Origin: DASRDR01 sp963812945 [NCBI: uncultured Candidatus Rokubacteria bacterium]
Lineage (GTDB): Bacteria > Methylomirabilota > Methylomirabilia > Rokubacteriales
Reading direction: 5' to 3'
NCBI GenBank assembly: GCA_963812945.1
Contig: CAWEXD010000007.1
Coordinates: forward strand, 62,001-126,000
Length of the DNA stretch: 64,000 nucleotides
Shown: piece after piece, positions 59,662 through 64,000 of the stretch
How the letters are laid out: each line of letters begins with the position of its first letter
Numbering within the stretch: position 1 is the stretch's first letter
Program-made: the position numbers and the translations under genes
Notes under the pieces: generated by a model
Database searches by the model: none
The model's input: only the letters and a program-made list of their open reading frames with translations
What the model was told of the DNA's origin: nothing

Positions 59662-60543
59662 CTAGTACTGGACCCGGCGCTCGATGTAGCGGAACTGCAC
59701 CACGGTCAGGCCCATGACGATCGTCATGAGGACGACCGACTGCGCGGCCGAGCCCCCGAGGTCGAGGCCGATGAAGCCGTCGTTGAACACCTTCCACACG
59801 AGGGTCTCGGTGGCCTTGGCGGGGCCGCCCGAGGTGACCGTGTGGATGATCCCGAAGGTGTCGATGAACACGTAGACGATGTTCACGACGACCAGGAAGA
59901 AGGTCGTCGGCGACAGCAGCGGAAAGATGATCCACCAGAATCGCTTCGTCGGTCCCGCGCCGTCGACCGCGGCCGCCTCCACCACCGAGTGCGGGATCGC
60001 CTGGAGCCCGGCGAGAAAGAAGAGGAAGTTGTAGCTGATCTGCTTCCAGGAGGCCGCGATGATGACCAGGAGCAGCGCCTGGCCCCCGTTGAGCTGGTGG
60101 TTCCAGGTGTAGCCCAGCCCGCGGAGCATGTAGGCGATGACGCCGACGACCGGATTGAACAGGAAGAGCCAGAGCACCCCGGCCACGGCCGGCGCCACCG
60201 CGTAGGGACTGATCAGGAGGGTCCGGTACCCCGTCGAGCCCTTGATCACGCGATCCGCCATCGCGGCGAAGAGGAGGCCCAGGCTCATCGCCACGGTGGC
60301 CGTCGCCGTCGCGAAGATGACCGTCACCTGCCCGGCGTTCCAGTAGTTGGGGTCGCCGAACAGGCGCTCGAAGTTCTCGAGCCAGACGAACCGGGTCGAC
60401 AGGCCGAAGGCGTCCTCGAGCAGGACGGACTGGAAGACCGCCTGCCCGGCCGGCCAGATGAAGAAGACGAGCGTGATGATCAGCTGCGGAGCGACCAGGA
60501 GGTACGGCAGGATCCGGTGCTGGAAGACGACGCGCTTGTGCAC
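59662..60543 (-). CDS. ugpA: Glycerol-3-phosphate-type ABC permease UgpA
   Basis: A 293-residue CUT1 permease: six membrane helices, starting [19 protein letters not shown], and the EAA loop [16 protein letters not shown]. The [20 protein letters not shown] segment is conserved in UgpA. The start is GTG at 60543. A strong 16-bp hairpin (60556-60595) lies between it and ugpB, a layout often found downstream of binding-protein genes to reduce permease expression. Confidence 0.94.
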   Translation of the reverse strand: MHKRVVFQHRILPYLLVAPQLIITLVFFIWPAGQAVFQSVLLEDAFGLSTRFVWLENFERLFGDPNYWNAGQVTVIFATATATVAMSLGLLFAAMADRVIKGSTGYRTLLISPYAVAPAVAGVLWLFLFNPVVGVIAYMLRGLGYTWNHQLNGGQALLLVIIAASWKQISYNFLFFLAGLQAIPHSVVEAAAVDGAGPTKRFWWIIFPLLSPTTFFLVVVNIVYVFIDTFGIIHTVTSGGPAKATETLVWKVFNDGFIGLDLGGSAAQSVVLMTIVMGLTVVQFRYIERRVQY

Positions 60544-60555
60544 GGGCCGGTCACC

Positions 60556-60595
60556 GGGCGCGGGTGGCGCGCTGCCTCGCGCGCCACCCGCGCCC
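60556..60595 (-). repeat. Perfect 16-bp inverted repeat between ugpB and ugpA
   Basis: Arms at 60556-60571 and 60580-60595 are perfectly complementary over 16 bp, with an 8-base loop; every arm is GC-rich. It lies in the 63-nt gap after ugpB, just before the ugpA start. No T-run follows. By analogy with malE-malF and similar cases, it may stabilise the binding-protein mRNA or partly terminate, giving more UgpB than permease. That function is inferred. Confidence 0.8.
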
Positions 60596-60606
60596 GATCA
60601 CGCCGC

Positions 60607-61947
60607 TTACTTGTTCGCCCGCTCGAACTGGCGCAGGAGTTCGTTCCCGCGCGACACGAGGGTGTCGAGCGCCTCCTTCGCCGACTTCTTGCCGGCCCAC
60701 ACCGCCTCCATCTCCTCGTCCATCACGTCCCGGATCTGCGGAAGGTTGCCGAGGCGGATCCCCTTGGAGTTCTCGGTGGGCGGCTTGTTGTTGATCTGTC
60801 GGATCGAGGTGTCGCTCCCGGGGTTCTTCTCGTAGAACCCCTGCTTCTTCGTGAGCTCGTAGGCGGCCAGGGTGATCGGGAGGTACCCGGTCCGCTGGTG
60901 CGAAGCGGCCTGCACCTCCGGGGAGGAGAGGTACGAGAAGAACTTCGCCACCCCCTTGTACTCGGCGGGCTTGTGGCCGGCGAGGACCCAGAGCGAGGCG
61001 CCGCCGATGATCGAGTTCTGGGGCGCTCCCGCCACGTCGGGCCAGTACGGCTGCATGCCGAGGCCGAACTCGAACTTGCCCTTCGTCTCCTTCGAGAGGG
61101 CCGCGTAGGCGGCCGAGGACGCCATCCACATGCCGCACTCGCCGTTCACGAATTTCGGCCGGCTGTCACCGCGCCGGCCGCCGTAGTCGAAGAGCTTCGT
61201 CTTCTGCCACTCGCCGAGCTGCTGGATGTGCCGGACGTGGGTGGGACTGTTCAGCCGGAGCTCCGCGTCGAACCCCCCGAAGCCGTTGGCCTTCGTGGCG
61301 ATCGGCAGGTTGTGCCAGGCGGAGAAGTTCTCGAGCTGGGTCCACCCGATCCACTCGCTGCTGAACCCGCACGGATAGCCGGCCGCCTGGAGCTTCTTCC
61401 CCGCCTCCCCCACCTCGGGCCACGTGCGCGGGGGCTTGTCGGGATCGAGGCCGGCCTTCTTGAAGGCGTCCTTGTTGATGTAGAAGACGGGGGTCGAGCT
61501 GTTGAAGGGCATCGACAGCATCCGTCCGTCCGTGGTCGTGTAGTAGCCGGCGACCGCCGGCAGGTAGGCGGCCGGGTCGAACTTCTCGCCGGCGTCCGCC
61601 ATCAGTTCGTAGACCGGCTTGACGGCGCCCTTGGCCGCCATCATCGTCGCCGTCCCGACCTCGAAGACCTGGACGATGTGAGGGTGCTGCTTCGCCCGGA
61701 AGGCGGCGATGGCCCCGGTCATCGTCTCGGGGTAGCTCCCCTTGTAGACGGCGACGACCTTGTACTCGGACTGCGACTTGTTGAAGCCGTCGGCGAGGTC
61801 GTTCACCCACTCACCGAGGGCGGCCGTGTGCGCGTGCCACCACTGGACTTCGGTCACGGCCTCCGCCCGGCCGGCTCCGGGGCCGACGACGAGCACCAAG
61901 GAGACAAGCGCGCCGAGCAGGGGGAACCAGCGTCCTGATCGCGTCAT
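60607..61947 (-). CDS. ugpB: Glycerol-3-phosphate / glycerophosphodiester binding protein UgpB
   Basis: UgpB (446 residues) captures G3P or its diesters in the periplasm. Sec signal at residues 1-29 (ends GRAEA). The mature start EVQWWHAHTAALGEWVNDL and the SMPFNSSTPVFYINKDAF segment match UgpB; the SSEWIGWTQLENFSAWHN segment lines the ligand pocket in E. coli UgpB. ATG start, 107 nt after glpD. The gene for UgpC does not follow. Confidence 0.94.
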   Translation of the reverse strand: MTRSGRWFPLLGALVSLVLVVGPGAGRAEAVTEVQWWHAHTAALGEWVNDLADGFNKSQSEYKVVAVYKGSYPETMTGAIAAFRAKQHPHIVQVFEVGTATMMAAKGAVKPVYELMADAGEKFDPAAYLPAVAGYYTTTDGRMLSMPFNSSTPVFYINKDAFKKAGLDPDKPPRTWPEVGEAGKKLQAAGYPCGFSSEWIGWTQLENFSAWHNLPIATKANGFGGFDAELRLNSPTHVRHIQQLGEWQKTKLFDYGGRRGDSRPKFVNGECGMWMASSAAYAALSKETKGKFEFGLGMQPYWPDVAGAPQNSIIGGASLWVLAGHKPAEYKGVAKFFSYLSSPEVQAASHQRTGYLPITLAAYELTKKQGFYEKNPGSDTSIRQINNKPPTENSKGIRLGNLPQIRDVMDEEMEAVWAGKKSAKEALDTLVSRGNELLRQFERANK

Positions 61948-62039
61948 GGTCTGCGCCCTCCCGCGTCTATAGGGGTCGTTGGGGTGTTGGTTCAGTCGAT
62001 CTGAGCGCCCATTCTACCCGGCTTCCGTCACGGGCGCGC

Positions 62040-62056
62040 GACGGCCCCCGGCCGTC
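62040..62056 (-). terminator. Hairpin at the glpD stop codon
   Basis: A perfect 7-bp stem (GACGGCC/GGCCGTC) with a 3-base loop begins at the last bases of glpD. There is no T-run, so it is at most a weak terminator or an mRNA 3' stabiliser. The rest of the 107-nt gap contains a TATAGA that could be a -10 box for ugpB, but I found no good -35. Confidence 0.4.
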
Positions 62057-63686
62057 ACTCGCTCCGGAAGCGGAGCCCCTGGCGGACGGCCCCCTCGTAG
62101 GCGTCGAGCTCCGCCTCGAGGCGGCGCGGGCTCCAGGCGAGGAGCGCGCCCATCCGCTGGGCGATGGCCGGGGCGCAGTCGAGGCCGAGGCACGGCCCCG
62201 TCCCGATTCCCGTCCGACGGAGCAGGAGATCCTGGAGCGAGACCGCCAGCTCGCTCTCCACCGCCCAGGTGAGCTGGGCGGCGATCTCCGGGGCGTTCTT
62301 GCACAGCCGCTCCGTGCCCCCGGGCGACCGCCGTGCGACGTCGAGCACGGCCCGCGCCCGACGCCCGTACGTGGTCACCAGCATCTCGATCTGCTCGCGC
62401 TCGAGCCCGGAGCTGCGCACCGCCTCGGTCACGTCCAGCATCGCCCGGACCTCGAGGGCGCCGGCCTCCTCGTCCTCTCCGTCGAGCGCGATCCGCGCGG
62501 TGTCGGACGGGCCGCCCCGCCCGAGGCGGCGCGCGATTGTCGCCCCGACCCGCTCCGCGAGGCTGCGGAAGCACGTCAGCTTCGTGCCGGTGATGGAGAG
62601 GAAGCGGCCCTCGGGGCCCTCGGCCACCACACGATGCTGGCGGGAGACGGCCGAGGCGCGCGTCCCCGAAGACCCGTCGAACGTGAGGGGCCGCACGCCC
62701 GCGTACGCGTACGCGACGTTGGCCTCGGTGATCCGAGGATCCGCCAGAAGGCCCTGCGCGGCCTCGAGCAAGTACTGAACGTCCGCCTTGGTCGCCCACA
62801 CCCGATCCGGGCTGTCGGTGTAGTCGGTGTCGGTCGTGCCGACCAGCGAGAACTCCCGCCAGGGGATCACGAAGACCAGCCGGTCGTCCTTGGTGGCGAG
62901 GTAGACCGCGCGCTCGCTGATGCGCGGGAGGAGCACGTGGGCGCCTTTCGTGGTCCGAACGATTCGCTCCCCGCGGTCCTCGATCCCGGCCCGGGCGCGG
63001 ATCCGGTCGACCCAGGGGCCGGTCGCGTTGACGAGCACCCGTCCGTGGAGGTCCGTGACGTCGCCGCCGACGAGATCCCGGACGCGCACCGTCCAGCCGC
63101 CGTCGGGCCGCCGGCTGAACTCCTCCGCCTGGGCGTAGTTGAGCCCGTGCGCCCCGGCCCGGCGGGCGGAGAGCACGTTCTCGAGGCAGAGGCGCTCCGG
63201 GGAGAGCAGGAGGTCGTCGAAGTAGTAGCCGGCGCCCAGGAGACCGTCGGGGCGGAGCGTGGGCTCGAGCGCCTGCGCCCGGGCGGGGCTCATCGTCCCG
63301 TACCGTGGCGTCCGCTTCCCCGGCGTCAGGAGGTCGTACAGCCGGAGCCCGAGCCGCACCTTGACGAGACTGCGGGGCCCATCCCGGTAGACCGGCATCA
63401 GGAACGGGAGCGGGCGGAGAAGCTGGGGCGCGAGCCGCGCGAGCGTCTCGCGCTCGCGCAGGGACTCCCGGACCAGCTGGAAATCGAAGAGCTCGAGGTA
63501 CCGGAGGCCGCCGTGGATCAGCTTCGACGAGCGGGAGGTGGTCCCGGCGGCGAAGTCGGTCTTCTCGACGAGGATCGCCGAGAGGCCGCGCTGCGCCAGG
63601 TCCCGCACGATCCCCGCCCCCGCCATGCCCCCGCCGACGACGATGGCGTCGAAGAGCTCCCGGTCCAGGCCCGCGACCCGGCTCAC
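62055..63686 (-). CDS. glpD: Glycerol-3-phosphate dehydrogenase (FAD, respiratory)
   Basis: GlpD (543 residues) oxidises G3P to dihydroxyacetone phosphate at the inner membrane and feeds quinones. The FAD motif is IVVGGGMAGAGIVRDLA, followed by TDFAAGTTSRSSKLIHGGLR. Substrate-site segments are LVGTTDTDYTDSPD and SITGTKLTCFRSLAE. I chose the GTG at 63686-63684, which overlaps the HAD gene stop by four bases (GTGA) and directly precedes the conserved core. The C-terminal helical domain is present. Confidence 0.96.
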   Translation of the reverse strand: MSRVAGLDRELFDAIVVGGGMAGAGIVRDLAQRGLSAILVEKTDFAAGTTSRSSKLIHGGLRYLELFDFQLVRESLRERETLARLAPQLLRPLPFLMPVYRDGPRSLVKVRLGLRLYDLLTPGKRTPRYGTMSPARAQALEPTLRPDGLLGAGYYFDDLLLSPERLCLENVLSARRAGAHGLNYAQAEEFSRRPDGGWTVRVRDLVGGDVTDLHGRVLVNATGPWVDRIRARAGIEDRGERIVRTTKGAHVLLPRISERAVYLATKDDRLVFVIPWREFSLVGTTDTDYTDSPDRVWATKADVQYLLEAAQGLLADPRITEANVAYAYAGVRPLTFDGSSGTRASAVSRQHRVVAEGPEGRFLSITGTKLTCFRSLAERVGATIARRLGRGGPSDTARIALDGEDEEAGALEVRAMLDVTEAVRSSGLEREQIEMLVTTYGRRARAVLDVARRSPGGTERLCKNAPEIAAQLTWAVESELAVSLQDLLLRRTGIGTGPCLGLDCAPAIAQRMGALLAWSPRRLEAELDAYEGAVRQGLRFRSE

Positions 63687-64000
63687 CGGGCGCGCCTCTC
63701 GGGGACGGCCACCCCCTCGAGGAGCTCGGCGAGCGAGCCGACCACGTGGTCGGGGCGCCAGCGCGCGATCTCCGGATCGCCCGGCCGCGTGATCCCGGTG
63801 AGGACCAGGATCGTCCCGAGGCCGGCGGCGCGGCCCATCGCGATGTCGGTCTCGAGCCGGTCTCCCACGATCGCGCACTCGGGAGCCGGGAGCCCGAGGT
63901 GATCGAGCGCCACCCGGAGCATGATCGGCGAGGGCTTGCCGACGATCGGGTCGACTCGTCGTCCCGTCACGCCCTCCACCGCGCCGATCATGCCCGCCGC
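63683..64000 (-). CDS. HAD-superfamily phosphatase, NagD-like (3' part only)
   Basis: Only the last 105 or so residues are present; the 5' end lies beyond 64000. VGKPSPIMLRVALDHLG and CAIVGDRLETDIAMGRAAG give HAD motifs III and IV of the class IIA (NagD/phosphoglycolate phosphatase) group. The gene overlaps glpD by 4 nt. A role as a G3P or glycolytic phosphate phosphatase fits the neighbourhood but is inference. Confidence 0.85.
   Translation of the reverse strand, partial: AAGMIGAVEGVTGRRVDPIVGKPSPIMLRVALDHLGLPAPECAIVGDRLETDIAMGRAAGLGTILVLTGITRPGDPEIARWRPDHVVGSLAELLEGVAVPERRAR

Overview
This is a very GC-rich bacterial chromosome segment in which every gene I can support lies on the minus strand. 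Read 5'->3' for transcription, the window therefore runs from coordinate 64000 down to 1. The organism looks diderm: it has an Mla-type lipid transport operon, several lipoproteins, a SurA-like periplasmic foldase, a c-type cytochrome and ABC importers with periplasmic binding proteins. Gene order and GC content would fit an uncultivated, deeply branching group such as Rokubacteria/Methylomirabilota or a deltaproteobacterium-like lineage. That placement is inference only. No 16S rRNA gene is present.

In transcription order:
(1) 64000-55813 is a glycerol/glycerol-3-phosphate block: HAD phosphatase, glpD, ugpB, ugpA, ugpE, a lipoprotein, ugpQ and glpK. A ugpC ATPase is missing.
(2) 55666-50731 is a ferric/spermidine/phosphonate-class ABC importer: binding protein, ATPase and a fused double permease. 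A diheme cytochrome c gene sits inside it.
(3) 50688-43790 begins with an extended -10 promoter and holds the F-type ATP synthase membrane genes atpZ, atpI, atpB and atpE, then rex, mfd and a lipoprotein parvulin isomerase. No F1 genes are here.
(4) 43764-23385 begins with a TTGACA/TATAGA promoter and holds rho, rpmE, prfA, prmC, murA, hisGDBHAF-hisIE, a small lipoprotein, mlaE, mlaF, an MCE (MlaD-like) gene, radA, a PIN-TRAM membrane protein, ispD, ispF, cysS and rlmB. Most neighbours overlap by 4 nt (ATGA/GTGA) or 1 nt (TGATG/TAATG), which suggests one translationally coupled array about 20 kb long.
(5) 23395-9726 begins with a promoter buried in the end of rlmB and holds tRNA-Thr, tRNA-Tyr, tRNA-Gly, tRNA-Thr, tuf, rpmG, tRNA-Trp, secE, nusG, rplK, rplA, rplJ, rplL, rpoB and rpoC. 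This is the layout of the E. coli thrU-tyrU-glyT-thrT-tufB/secE-nusG/rplKAJL-rpoBC region.
(6) 9729-1 begins with a near-consensus promoter that shares bases with the rpoC stop codon. It holds the str operon (rpsL, rpsG, fusA, second tuf) running directly into the S10/spc ribosomal protein operon (rpsJ, rplC, rplD, rplW, rplB, rpsS, rplV, rpsC, rplP, rpmC, rpsQ, rplN), which continues past the window.

Most of the window is core translation, transcription, histidine, isoprenoid and cell-envelope machinery. The points that stand out are: three apparent same-direction frameshifts in rpoC; a tandem repeat that copies the end of nusG; promoters nested in the 3' ends of upstream genes; two almost identical tuf genes; a histidine-rich tail on AtpB; a diheme cytochrome inside an ABC importer operon; and a ugp locus without its ATPase. 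No gene-free stretch exceeds 300 bases. I saw no insertion sequence, prophage, CRISPR array or rRNA gene.
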